A stretch of 64,000 nucleotides of DNA, taken from contig NZ_VLLB01000002.1 of the NCBI RefSeq assembly GCF_007830455.1, positions 248,001 through 312,000 of the forward strand, written 5' to 3'. The DNA comes from Pseudoduganella lurida. Lineage in GTDB: Bacteria > Pseudomonadota > Gammaproteobacteria > Burkholderiales > Burkholderiaceae_D. The notes below the pieces were generated by a model. It did not search any database. It was not told where the DNA came from and worked only from the letters and a program-made list of their open reading frames with translations. The position numbers were made by a program, and so were the translations under genes. This document shows, in pieces, positions 44,570-54,133 of this stretch. Within the stretch, counting starts at the first letter, position 1; each line of letters begins with the position of its first letter.

Positions 44570-45157
44570 TTAAGACGCGGCGTGGCGCCGCGCGAGTGCG
44601 GCGGCGATCGGTGGCGCGTACTGGCCGTCGATCTGGACGAACAGCATGCGGCATGGCTTGCCCGAGCGGTTCGCCCAGGCGTGGTTGGTGCCGCGCTGGA
44701 CGACCACGCTGCCGGGCCTGAGCGCCACCTCCCCCTTGTCGAGCACGAGCGTCAGTTCACCGTCGATCACCACGCCGTAGTCGAGTGCTTCCGTGCGGTG
44801 CATCATCGGGTGCGGCGACTCCGCCGTGGTCGTCAACCCTTCGGGATTGTTGACCTCATCGAACAGCGACTGGATGCGCCGCGCCGCGTCGGCCAGATAA
44901 TCCGCATCGGGCGGCAGGTCGACGAAGCGGATGCGTACGCCGTGTTTCGGCGGACCATGCACGGTCGGCCCCGTGGTGGGATCGATGCCATTATCGAGCG
45001 GCACCGGCATCCCCGAGGCTTCCCATACCTCGTGGAACACCATGCCGGGAATGGCGTCGAATGCCACGACGGCCGCGAGCGGCCCATCGCTCGCGATGAT
45101 GGCCTTGCCTTCGTCGTCGTGTCCCGTGACGACGCGGTGGATCGGGGGAAGCGCCAT
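44570..45157 (-). CDS. Cupin-domain protein
   Basis: A 195-residue protein. The C-terminal half is a single cupin: HPMMHRTEALDYGVVIDGELTLVLDKGEVALRPGSVVVQRGTNHAW carries the metal-binding His/Glu pattern H-x-T-E-x4-G and the second motif with His. The N-terminal half is a small domain typical of cupins of this size. It is convergent with the 950-residue STAND gene. Substrate unknown; aromatic or gentisate-like dioxygenase-related cupins are one possibility. Confidence 0.85.
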   Translation of the reverse strand: MALPPIHRVVTGHDDEGKAIIASDGPLAAVVAFDAIPGMVFHEVWEASGMPVPLDNGIDPTTGPTVHGPPKHGVRIRFVDLPPDADYLADAARRIQSLFDEVNNPEGLTTTAESPHPMMHRTEALDYGVVIDGELTLVLDKGEVALRPGSVVVQRGTNHAWANRSGKPCRMLFVQIDGQYAPPIAAALARRHAAS

Positions 45158-45459
45158 GAAAACCTTTCGAAGGGATGCCGTCGTGCCGGCTGTCGGTTGC
45201 TTCGAAATTAAGTCATGGCCGTGCGACGGTCAAGATATTTGCGGCGGCGTCATCCCTTTGGCATACGGGCAGTGCTGCTCCGAGCGTGCCAATCCTGCCG
45301 AAGAAGCTGATACCTGCATTTCAGCTTTTGCGACCACAACGTCGTTTTAAACACCCAGCGCGCACAAGTGTGCGCATGCGAACAGACGCGACTCCCAGCG
45401 GATCAGCATGATGCAGTTATGCTGCCATCGCACGAATTCCAACTATCGGAGGCCCGCGC
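45158..45459. other. 302-bp divergent spacer between cupin and DHA2 genes
   Basis: A relatively AT-richer spacer between two outward-facing genes. It must hold both promoters, but no convincing -35/-10 pair or operator was found, and no regulator gene is adjacent. Confidence 0.6.
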
Positions 45460-46887
45460 GTGAGCGCCCTGCCAAGCGACTGCGACCGCGGGCTCGTCGC
45501 GGGCGCCGCGCCGGCTCTAGCCGAGCCGCCGGCACACCCGAACCTGGTGCTGTGCACCTCGATCCTGGCAAGCAGCCTGGCTTTCATCGACGGCTCCGCC
45601 GTTAACGTCGGCTTGTCGGCGATCGGACAGGACCTGGCAGGCCGGGGCGCGGACCTGTCATGGGTGGTCAACGGCTACCTGCTGCCGCTCAGCTCACTGC
45701 TGCTGCTGGGCGGAGCGCTGGGCGACCACTACGGACGCAAGCGCGTGCTGTTGGCCGGGATCGCTGTGTTCGCGCTGGCGTCGCTGCTATGCGGGCTGGC
45801 GCCGCGGCTATCGCTACTGGTCGCGGGAAGAGTCCTGCAAGGCCTGGGCGCGGCGCTGGTGCTGCCGAACAGCTTGGCAATCCTCAGCGCGACCTTCGAA
45901 GGGAAGAAGCGTGCCCAGGCGGTCGGTATCTGGGCCGCGGCCGGTGCCGCCGCAGGCGCGATCGGACCATTGCTGGGCGGCTGGCTGATCGACACCGTGG
46001 GTTGGCGCGCGGTCTTCTACATCAATTTACCCATCGCGGCGCTGGCGATTTTCATGGGCTGGCGCTTCGTGCTGCTGAAAACGCACGGCAAGCCGGTTCC
46101 GCTCGACCCAGCCGGGGCTTTGCTCGCCAGCCTGGGGCTCGCCTGCATCACCTGGGGCCTGGCTGAGGCATCGGCCGAAAAGCAACTGACCTCGTGGGCT
46201 GGAATAGCACTGGCGGCCGGCTTCCTGATCCTGCTAGCCTTTTTGTGGACCGAGCGGCGCGCCGGCGAGCGAGCAATGCTGCCATTGACGCTGTTCTGTG
46301 CGAGCGGGTTTTCCGGACTGAACCTGATGACTTTCCTGCTCTACGGCGCAATCGGCGCGTTGATGCTGCTGGTACCGTTCGTGCTGATCCAGGCGCTGGA
46401 TTACTCGGCGAAACAGGCCGGAGCGGCGCTGTTGCCCTTTCCGATCGTGCTTGCAATTGGCTCTCCACTGATGGGACGCGTGGCTGCCAACCACGGCTCG
46501 CGCCTGCCGCTATCGATTGGGGCGCTGACCGTGGCCGGCGGCTTCCTGCTGGCCATGCGCATTGGGACCGGCAGCTATACCGCGACGGTGCTGCCGGCAA
46601 TGCTGATCATCGCGTTAGGAATGGCGTGTGTGGCAGCGCCATTAACCACGGCCGTCCTGTCCTCGGTCGACGGAAGCCATACCGGGATCGCATCCGGCTT
46701 CAACAGCGCGGTGGCACGTGGCGGCGGCCTGATCGCAACGGCAATGCTGGGTATGGTGCTTACCGCGCAGGGTCGCGCTCTGCTGGCGCCATTCCATGCG
46801 GCGCTGGCGGTGTGCGCTGCCAGCGCCGCCGCCGCAGCCCTATGCGCCTTCATCTGGGTACGCCCCGGTAATGCGCCGCCGAAATAA
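45460..46887 (+). CDS. MFS efflux transporter, DHA2 (14-helix) drug:H+ antiporter family
   Basis: A 475-residue protein with about 14 membrane segments. SLAFIDGSAVNVGLSAIGQDL and WVVNGYLLPLSSLLLLGGALGDHYGRKRVLL are DHA2 motifs (D1 and A), and GRVLQGLGAALVLPNSLAILSATF matches motif B/C of EmrB/QacA-type pumps. GTG 45460 has GGAGG upstream. Codon use includes more CTA, TTA and AT-ending codons than flanking genes, so recent acquisition is possible. No membrane-fusion partner or TetR/MarR gene is next to it. Substrate unknown. Confidence 0.88.
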   Translation: MSALPSDCDRGLVAGAAPALAEPPAHPNLVLCTSILASSLAFIDGSAVNVGLSAIGQDLAGRGADLSWVVNGYLLPLSSLLLLGGALGDHYGRKRVLLAGIAVFALASLLCGLAPRLSLLVAGRVLQGLGAALVLPNSLAILSATFEGKKRAQAVGIWAAAGAAAGAIGPLLGGWLIDTVGWRAVFYINLPIAALAIFMGWRFVLLKTHGKPVPLDPAGALLASLGLACITWGLAEASAEKQLTSWAGIALAAGFLILLAFLWTERRAGERAMLPLTLFCASGFSGLNLMTFLLYGAIGALMLLVPFVLIQALDYSAKQAGAALLPFPIVLAIGSPLMGRVAANHGSRLPLSIGALTVAGGFLLAMRIGTGSYTATVLPAMLIIALGMACVAAPLTTAVLSSVDGSHTGIASGFNSAVARGGGLIATAMLGMVLTAQGRALLAPFHAALAVCAASAAAAALCAFIWVRPGNAPPK

Positions 46888-47056
46888 CCTGCCCTGCCTG
46901 GCTAACGGCTTCGCTCTGGCCTCGCTGTCGAGGTGCGCGTTACGCCATTTGGCGACAACCACCAGTGCCATCCGAGGCCTCCTGTCACACACTGTCAGGA
47001 GTTGATCCAAGGCGCGAAGCAGCTTACGAGAACAGTTGTCGGATCGGCGAGCTCAT

Positions 47057-47082
47057 AAAAAAAGCTCGCCGAAACGAGCTTT
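47057..47082 (-). terminator. Intrinsic terminator after guaA
   Basis: On the minus strand an 8-bp stem (AAAGCTCG with CGAGCTTT, 6-base loop) is followed by a run of T that continues the stem. It lies 34 bp after the guaA stop. Confidence 0.9.
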
Positions 47083-47115
47083 CCAGACCTTAAGCTGAGC
47101 TTCCCGGAGGAACGA

Positions 47116-48726
47116 TCATTCCCACTCGATCGTGGCAGGCGGCTTCCCGGAGATGTCGTACACGACCCGGTTCAGTCCGCGGACTTCATTGATGATGCGG
47201 TTCGACACCTTGCCCAGCAGCTCGTGCGGCAGATGCGCCCAGTGCGCCGTCATGAAGTCCTGCGTCTGCACGGCGCGCAGCGCCACCACGTAGTCGTACG
47301 TGCGGCCATCGCCCATCACGCCGACCGACTTCACCGGCAGGAACACGGCAAACGCCTGCGAGGTCGCTTCGTACCAGTTGCGCGGTGCGGCGTCCTGGTC
47401 GAAGCCCGGCACGATCACCGCCTCGTACGGGGTATTGCGCAGCTCTTCGATGAAGATCGCATCGGCGCGGCGCAGCAGGTCGGCGTATTCCTTCTTTACT
47501 TCGCCGAGGATACGCACGCCCAGGCCCGGACCCGGGAACGGGTGGCGGTAGACCATCTCGTACGGCAGGCCGAGCGCGACGCCCAGCTTGCGCACTTCGT
47601 CCTTGAACAGTTCGCGCAGCGGTTCCAGCAGCTCGAGCTTCATCGTCTCCGGCAGGCCGCCCACGTTGTGGTGGCTCTTGATCGTCTGGCCTTTCTTGCC
47701 CTTGCCGGCGGACTCGATCACGTCCGGATAGATCGTGCCCTGTGCCAGCCACTTCGCGCTCGGCAGTTTCGCCGATTCGGCCTGGAACACCTCGACGAAT
47801 TCGCGCCCGATGATCTTGCGCTTCTGTTCCGGATCCGTCACGCCGGCCAGGTGGCCCATGAACTGGTCGGTCGCATCGACGCGGATGACCTTGACGCCCA
47901 GGTTCTTGGCGAACATGTCCATCACCATCTCGCCTTCGTTCAGGCGCAGCAGGCCGTGGTCGACGAACACGCAGGTCAGCTGGTCGCCGATGGCGCGGTG
48001 GATCAGCGCCGCCGCCACGGACGAATCGACACCGCCGGACAGGCCCAGGATCACTTCATCGGTGCCCACCTGCGCGCGGATCTTCTCCACCGCTTCGCTG
48101 ATGTAGTCCGGCATGTTCCAGTCGGACTTGCAGCCGCAGATCTCGTGCACGAAGCGGCCCAGCATGGCCTTGCCCTGCACCGTGTGCGTCACTTCGGGGT
48201 GCCACTGCACGGCGTAGAACTTGCGGTCCTCGTCGGCCATGCCGGCGATCGGGCAGCTCTCCGTCGACGCCATCAGCTTGAAGCCGGGAGGCATGTCCAG
48301 CACCTTGTCACCGTGGCTCATCCACACCTTCAGCATGCCGTGGCCTTCGTGCGTAACGAAGTCGTTGATGCCGTTCAGCAGCGAGGTATGGCCACGGGCG
48401 CGCACTTCGGCGTAGCCGAATTCGCGCACGATGCCGTTTTCGACTTTACCGCCCAGCTGCGCGGCCATCGTCTGCATGCCATAGCAGATGCCCAGCACCG
48501 GCACGCCCAGTTCGAACACGGCCTGCGGCGCGCGTGGCGCATCGCCTTCCAGCGTGGAGCTGTGCGAGCCGGACAGGATCACGCCGGAGGCGCCGTAGTT
48601 GCGCACGAATTCTTCGGAGACGTCGTACGGATAGACTTCGGAGAACACGCCGGCATCGCGCACGCGGCGGGCGATCAGCTGGGTAACCTGGGAACCGAAA
48701 TCGATGATGAGGATCTTGGAGTGCAT
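47116..48726 (-). CDS. guaA: GMP synthase (glutamine-hydrolysing)
   Basis: A 536-residue enzyme converting XMP to GMP with glutamine and ATP. The N-terminal class I amidotransferase has [10 protein letters not shown] (Cys nucleophile) and [11 protein letters not shown] (His, Glu). The ATP pyrophosphatase has [16 protein letters not shown], and the dimerisation domain ends PPATIEWE as usual. It follows guaB by 82 bp, a spacer that holds the guaB terminator, so partly independent expression is possible. Confidence 0.98.
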   Translation of the reverse strand: MHSKILIIDFGSQVTQLIARRVRDAGVFSEVYPYDVSEEFVRNYGASGVILSGSHSSTLEGDAPRAPQAVFELGVPVLGICYGMQTMAAQLGGKVENGIVREFGYAEVRARGHTSLLNGINDFVTHEGHGMLKVWMSHGDKVLDMPPGFKLMASTESCPIAGMADEDRKFYAVQWHPEVTHTVQGKAMLGRFVHEICGCKSDWNMPDYISEAVEKIRAQVGTDEVILGLSGGVDSSVAAALIHRAIGDQLTCVFVDHGLLRLNEGEMVMDMFAKNLGVKVIRVDATDQFMGHLAGVTDPEQKRKIIGREFVEVFQAESAKLPSAKWLAQGTIYPDVIESAGKGKKGQTIKSHHNVGGLPETMKLELLEPLRELFKDEVRKLGVALGLPYEMVYRHPFPGPGLGVRILGEVKKEYADLLRRADAIFIEELRNTPYEAVIVPGFDQDAAPRNWYEATSQAFAVFLPVKSVGVMGDGRTYDYVVALRAVQTQDFMTAHWAHLPHELLGKVSNRIINEVRGLNRVVYDISGKPPATIEWE

Positions 48727-48759
48727 TGAAGTTTTCTGTAGAAGCTGAAACTGGAATGG

Positions 48760-48797
48760 AAAAACGCCGGCCGCTTTTGCAAGACCGGCCGGCGTTT
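48760..48797 (-). terminator. Intrinsic terminator/attenuating hairpin between guaB and guaA
   Basis: On the minus strand an 11-bp perfect GC-rich stem (AAACGCCGGCC with GGCCGGCGTTT, 14-base loop) is followed by T residues. It would end most guaB transcripts, or act as a read-through regulator for guaA. Confidence 0.85.
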
Positions 48798-48807
48798 GAA
48801 GGACCGC

Positions 48808-50421
<1,614 letters not shown>

Positions 50422-50423
50422 TC

Positions 50424-50927
50424 ATGAACTACAGGCATTGGATGATCGGCACCCTGCTCGTTGCCTGCAGCACGGTAGCCCAGGCGCAATGGGTGTGGAA
50501 GGACGCGAAAGGCGTGCGGCAGTATTCGGATCAGCCGCCGCCGGCTTCCGTGCCCCTGTCGAACGTGCTGAAGGCCCCCCCCGGCCAGCTGCCGGACCTG
50601 CGCAGGGAAATGACCGGGCCGTCCGCGGCCGCGACGCCTGCCGCCCCTGCCGCAAAGGGCAAGCCGACGCTGGCGCAGCGCAACGAGGACTACGAGAAGC
50701 GCCGCCAGGAAGCGGCACAGACGGCGCAGCAGGCCGCCACCGAGGCGCAGAACAAGGCCAGCGAGGCAGCCAATTGCCAGAACGCCCGTGACAACCAGCG
50801 CATGCTGGAATCGGGCATCCGCGTGGCCACGGCCGATGCGAACGGCGAACGCGTCTTCCTCGACGATGCGCAGAAGGCCGCGCAGCTGAAACGCAGCCGC
50901 GACATCATCGCCATGAGCTGCAAGTAG
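50424..50927 (+). CDS. DUF4124 domain-containing periplasmic protein
   Basis: A 167-residue protein with signal peptide (LLVACSTVAQA) followed at once by the DUF4124 motif QWVWKDAKGVRQYSDQPPP. The rest is Ala/Gln-rich and probably forms a coiled coil (about 85-125). Divergent from guaB; this pairing is common in Oxalobacteraceae. Function unknown. Confidence 0.9.
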   Translation: MNYRHWMIGTLLVACSTVAQAQWVWKDAKGVRQYSDQPPPASVPLSNVLKAPPGQLPDLRREMTGPSAAATPAAPAAKGKPTLAQRNEDYEKRRQEAAQTAQQAATEAQNKASEAANCQNARDNQRMLESGIRVATADANGERVFLDDAQKAAQLKRSRDIIAMSCK

Positions 50928-51074
50928 CGGCGTCATCAGTCGATCCTGGAAAGCAACGAGGTTTGATCGTCCGCAAGAGAGCATGCATTGGCGGGGCCGG
51001 CTCAGCAATATAAGCCAAACTGTGTGAAGGCTTATTTGATCAACGAGCAGCACGACCCGACCAGCGAGCATCCC

Positions 51075-51407
51075 ATGAACGCATTCTCCAATGTTCAGAT
51101 CATCAACGGGCCGAACGGCGAACCCGTGTATGTCGTCATCCCTTACGCCACGTACATGCGCACGCAGTCGCGCCACAAGGATGAACAGGTGCCGCACCAG
51201 GTGGTGAGCATGATTGCCGATCACGCCTGGACGCCGGCGCGCGCCTGGCGCGAATACCTGGGCATGACGCAGCAGGAAGTGGCCACCCGCATCGGCATCA
51301 GCCAGCCGGCCTATGCGCAGCAGGAAGCGGGGCTGCGGCCGCGCAGGTCCACCCGCGAGCGCATTGCGCGCGCGTTCGGCATCGCGCCGCAGCTGCTGGA
51401 CCTGTAA
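51075..51407 (+). CDS. XRE-type HTH protein with YefM/Phd-like N-terminus (antitoxin-like)
   Basis: A 110-residue protein. The N-terminal strand region NVQIINGPNGEPVYVVIPYATYM resembles the start of Phd/YefM antitoxins, and the C-terminal half is an XRE helix-turn-helix (REYLGMTQQEVATRIGISQPAYAQQEAG). ATG 51075 is chosen; the frame opens at TTG 50988 without a ribosome site. No toxin-sized gene is next to it: rnfH follows on the opposite strand. It may be an orphan antitoxin or a simple regulator. Confidence 0.8.
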   Translation: MNAFSNVQIINGPNGEPVYVVIPYATYMRTQSRHKDEQVPHQVVSMIADHAWTPARAWREYLGMTQQEVATRIGISQPAYAQQEAGLRPRRSTRERIARAFGIAPQLLDL

Positions 51408-51430
51408 GACGGGATGCGTAAAACCCGGCG

Positions 51431-51715
51431 CTAGCCAGCCTTCTTCGCCCGGCGCCGCCGCGCATCCTTCGGGTCGGCGATGAGCGGCCGGTAGATCTCG
51501 ATGCGGTCGCGCGGCTGCAGGACCGTCTCGAGCGTCTTCTTCTTGCCGTAGATCCCCACCGGCATCGTCACCAGGTTGATCTCCGGTGCGTCCTGCAGGA
51601 TGCCGGACTGCTCGATGGCCTGGCCGATCGTGGTGCCCGCATCGACATCGAGCGCCAGCAGCAGCGGCTGCGGGCCGGGGGCGTAGACCAGCGATACCTT
51701 GATGCGTTCAGTCAC
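51431..51715 (-). CDS. rnfH: RnfH family ubiquitin-like protein
   Basis: A 94-residue protein with a beta-grasp fold (IKVSLVYAPGPQPLLLALDVDAGTTIGQAIEQSGI) and the conserved DRIEIYRPLIADPKDARRRRA tail. It starts with GTG overlapping the ratA stop (GTGA), so it is translationally coupled to ratA, as in most proteobacteria. Exact function unresolved. Confidence 0.92.
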   Translation of the reverse strand: MTERIKVSLVYAPGPQPLLLALDVDAGTTIGQAIEQSGILQDAPEINLVTMPVGIYGKKKTLETVLQPRDRIEIYRPLIADPKDARRRRAKKAG

Positions 51716-52149
51716 GGGACACCATAGACCGTTTCGGCGCGCTTGCAGAACGAATCGACCATGCTGTTGGCGATCATGCCGAACACGGGGCCGATCACCT
51801 GCTCCAGCAGGCGGCTGGAGAACTCGTACTGCAGGTCCAGTTCCACCTTGCAGGCATCCTCGCGCAGCGCCTTGAAGGTCCAGGTGCCATTGAGCGTCTT
51901 GAACGGGCCGTCGACGAGGTTCATCTTGATGAGGGACGGTGGCGTGTTCGTGTTGGCCGTCGTGAAACTCTGCTTCACGCCATGAAAATTGATGCCAATG
52001 GACGCTACCACACCGTTCTCGCCCCGTTCCTTTATGTCCACCCCGCCACACCACGGCAGGAATTTGGGATAATCCTCCACCCGGTCCACCAGGTCGAACA
52101 TCTGTTGCGCGCTGTATCCAAGGAATACCGATTTGTGCACTACTGCCAT
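51712..52149 (-). CDS. ratA: RatA family START-domain protein (ubiquinone-binding / Coq10-like)
   Basis: A 145-residue START-like protein: VEDYPKFLPWCGGVDI and the final helix VIGPVFGMIANSMVDSFCKRAETVYG are diagnostic. Some relatives bind coenzyme Q and E. coli RatA (PasT) inhibits ribosome association when over-expressed. A coenzyme Q role is the safer reading. It pairs with rnfH and is divergent from smpB. Confidence 0.93.
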   Translation of the reverse strand: MAVVHKSVFLGYSAQQMFDLVDRVEDYPKFLPWCGGVDIKERGENGVVASIGINFHGVKQSFTTANTNTPPSLIKMNLVDGPFKTLNGTWTFKALREDACKVELDLQYEFSSRLLEQVIGPVFGMIANSMVDSFCKRAETVYGVP

Positions 52150-52268
52150 TTTTTAACCGTTTGATATCATGTTGGACGAATCGCGCCCCAGTCGCGCGAA
52201 CGAAGACCGTAGTTTAACCGACCAGCGCCGCACGCACGCTTGACCGACTTGCCTGATAGACTTCACCC

Positions 52269-52718
52269 ATGACCATTGCCGATAACAAGAAAGCCTTCCA
52301 CGACTATTTCATCGAAGACCGCTACGAGGCGGGCATCGTGCTGGAAGGGTGGGAAGTGAAGGCGATCCGCGATGCGCGCGTCCAGATCAAGGAGGCCTAC
52401 GTCACGATCCGCAACAACGAGCTGTACCTGTTCGGCGCCCACGTCAGCGCCCTGCCGACCGCCTCCACCCATATCCACCCGGAGGCCGTGCGCACCCGCA
52501 AGCTGCTGCTGCACCGCCAGGAGATCGACAAGCTGATCGGCAAGGTGGAACGCTCCGGCTACACGCTCGTGCCCCTGAACCTGCACTACAAGGGCGGCCG
52601 CGTGAAGTGCGAGATCGGCCTGGCCAAGGGCAAGAAGCAGCACGACAAGCGCGCCACCGAGAAGGACCGCGATGCCAACCGCGAGGTGCAGGCGGCGATG
52701 AAGCAGAACAAGCGCTGA
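52269..52718 (+). CDS. smpB: SsrA-binding protein SmpB
   Basis: A 149-residue tmRNA partner for ribosome rescue: [31 protein letters not shown], the strand [19 protein letters not shown], and the basic C-terminal tail that inserts in the decoding centre. Length and start are standard. Divergent from ratA, an arrangement widespread in proteobacteria. Confidence 0.97.
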   Translation: MTIADNKKAFHDYFIEDRYEAGIVLEGWEVKAIRDARVQIKEAYVTIRNNELYLFGAHVSALPTASTHIHPEAVRTRKLLLHRQEIDKLIGKVERSGYTLVPLNLHYKGGRVKCEIGLAKGKKQHDKRATEKDRDANREVQAAMKQNKR

Positions 52719-52855
52719 TCTGATGTCGCCGGGGCAGCATTGACCATCCGGCCACGTCGCGCCCCTGCCACGCCGGCCGGCGCCCCGGCTGCATAATTTC
52801 CAAGCGGCAACGCCCGCATGCTACACTGCGCAGGCCTTCGACTCCCCCGCCCGCC

Positions 52856-53542
52856 ATGCTTGCCAAAGCCGCCTCCGCCGCTCTTCTTGTCGCCGTTGCC
52901 ACCCTGCTGGCCGGCTGCGCCGTTCCCTACAGCCCTGCCCCGCTGGCGACGAATTTCCCGACCACGCGCCAGGACAAGCTGCAGGCCGCCGCGCACTGGA
53001 ACGCCATCGCCGATCATGTGGAACAGCGCATCGTCGCGGACATGAAGAAGCATCCGCAGCGGCCGTTCTACGTGGCCGAGGACCGGGAAGCCTCGCCGTT
53101 CAAGCGGGCGCTCACGACCCAACTGGTCACCTCGCTGGTGAAGGACGGCTACGTGGTGGCCCGTTCGCCGGCCGGTGCCTGGAAGGTGGAGATCGACATC
53201 CAGGCCGTCACGTTCACGCGGAACCGTCCGCAATACCGCTATTCCGGCGCCGCCACGGCCGTCGTCACCGGCGCCTGGGTGCTGTCGGATATCGACCCGG
53301 TGGTCGGCGTCGTCGCGCTGGCCGGTGCCGGCGATGCGTACCACTGGTTCCACAGCCAGTTCGCGCCGGGCGCCACGCCGCAGACGGAGCTGATCGTCAC
53401 GCTGTCGGTCGGCGACCAGTTCCGCTACCTGGCCCGTTCGACGTCCGCCTACTACGTGGCCGATACCGACCGCGCGCTGTACGGCATCCGGGAAGACGAT
53501 GCACCCCTCGTGAAGAAATTCACCGTGGTGGGAGGCCGCTGA
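52856..53542 (+). CDS. Lipoprotein of unknown function, partner of a FlgO-like protein
   Basis: A 228-residue protein with lipobox LLAGCAVP (Cys at about 21). The mature part has mixed alpha/beta content with PFYVAEDREASPFKRALTTQLVTSLVKDGYVV, similar in shape to FlgO/FlgT-type proteins, and a hydrophobic stretch around 135-160. Its stop overlaps the next ATG (TGATG). Probably secreted to the outer membrane together with the next product. Confidence 0.8.
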   Translation: MLAKAASAALLVAVATLLAGCAVPYSPAPLATNFPTTRQDKLQAAAHWNAIADHVEQRIVADMKKHPQRPFYVAEDREASPFKRALTTQLVTSLVKDGYVVARSPAGAWKVEIDIQAVTFTRNRPQYRYSGAATAVVTGAWVLSDIDPVVGVVALAGAGDAYHWFHSQFAPGATPQTELIVTLSVGDQFRYLARSTSAYYVADTDRALYGIREDDAPLVKKFTVVGGR

Positions 53543-54081
53543 TGCGCCCCCTCGCCATCGCCGTGCTGGGCGCGGCACTGCTGGGCGGCTGCGCCACCGC
53601 ACCGAAGGAGGAAGCGAACTATGCGACGGTCTCGTCGAACCAGTTCGTTTCCGCCAACTACAAGGCGGCCGATGCCCTGCTGGTGCAGCTGGGCGGCAAG
53701 CTGGCGGCCGACAAGCCCCTGATCATGGCAACCATCGTCAACATCGATGCACTCGACCAGACCTCGACGCTGGGCCGCCTCGTCTCCGAGCAGGTGTCCA
53801 CGCGCCTGGCGCAGGGCGGGCTGAAGATGCTGGAAATGAAGCTGCGCAACAACGTCTACCTGAAGCGGGGCCAGGGCGAGCTGATGCTCACGCGCGAGAT
53901 CGGCGAAGTGGCGCAGACGCACAATGCGCAGGCCGTCGTGGTGGGCTCCTATGCGGAGACGAGCGACATGGTGTTCATCAACATCAAGGTGGTGCAGCCG
54001 CAGACCAACTTCGTGCTGGCCGGCCACGATTACGTGCTGCAGAAGGAAGGCATCGTGCGTTCGATGCTGCTGCAGCGCTAG
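53542..54081 (+). CDS. FlgO domain-containing lipoprotein
   Basis: A 179-residue protein with lipobox LLGGCATA. Motifs LIMATIVNIDALDQTSTLGRLVSEQVSTRLAQGG and EIGEVAQTHNAQAVVVGSYAETSDMVFINIKVV match the FlgO domain of Vibrio outer membrane proteins needed for the flagellar H ring. No flagellar gene is in the window, so the role here may be different. Overlaps the preceding lipoprotein gene by one base. Confidence 0.87.
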   Translation: MRPLAIAVLGAALLGGCATAPKEEANYATVSSNQFVSANYKAADALLVQLGGKLAADKPLIMATIVNIDALDQTSTLGRLVSEQVSTRLAQGGLKMLEMKLRNNVYLKRGQGELMLTREIGEVAQTHNAQAVVVGSYAETSDMVFINIKVVQPQTNFVLAGHDYVLQKEGIVRSMLLQR

Positions 54082-54133
54082 CAATCCTTCCCGGTCAGTC
54101 TGGGCGGACCGGCGCCGGGGACCGCTCCTATGG

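Noticed and set aside
51712..52149. RatA as the toxin of a toxin-antitoxin pair with rnfH or the HTH gene
   Set aside because: The START-domain family is broadly conserved beside smpB and fits a coenzyme Q role; the toxin label rests on over-expression in E. coli.
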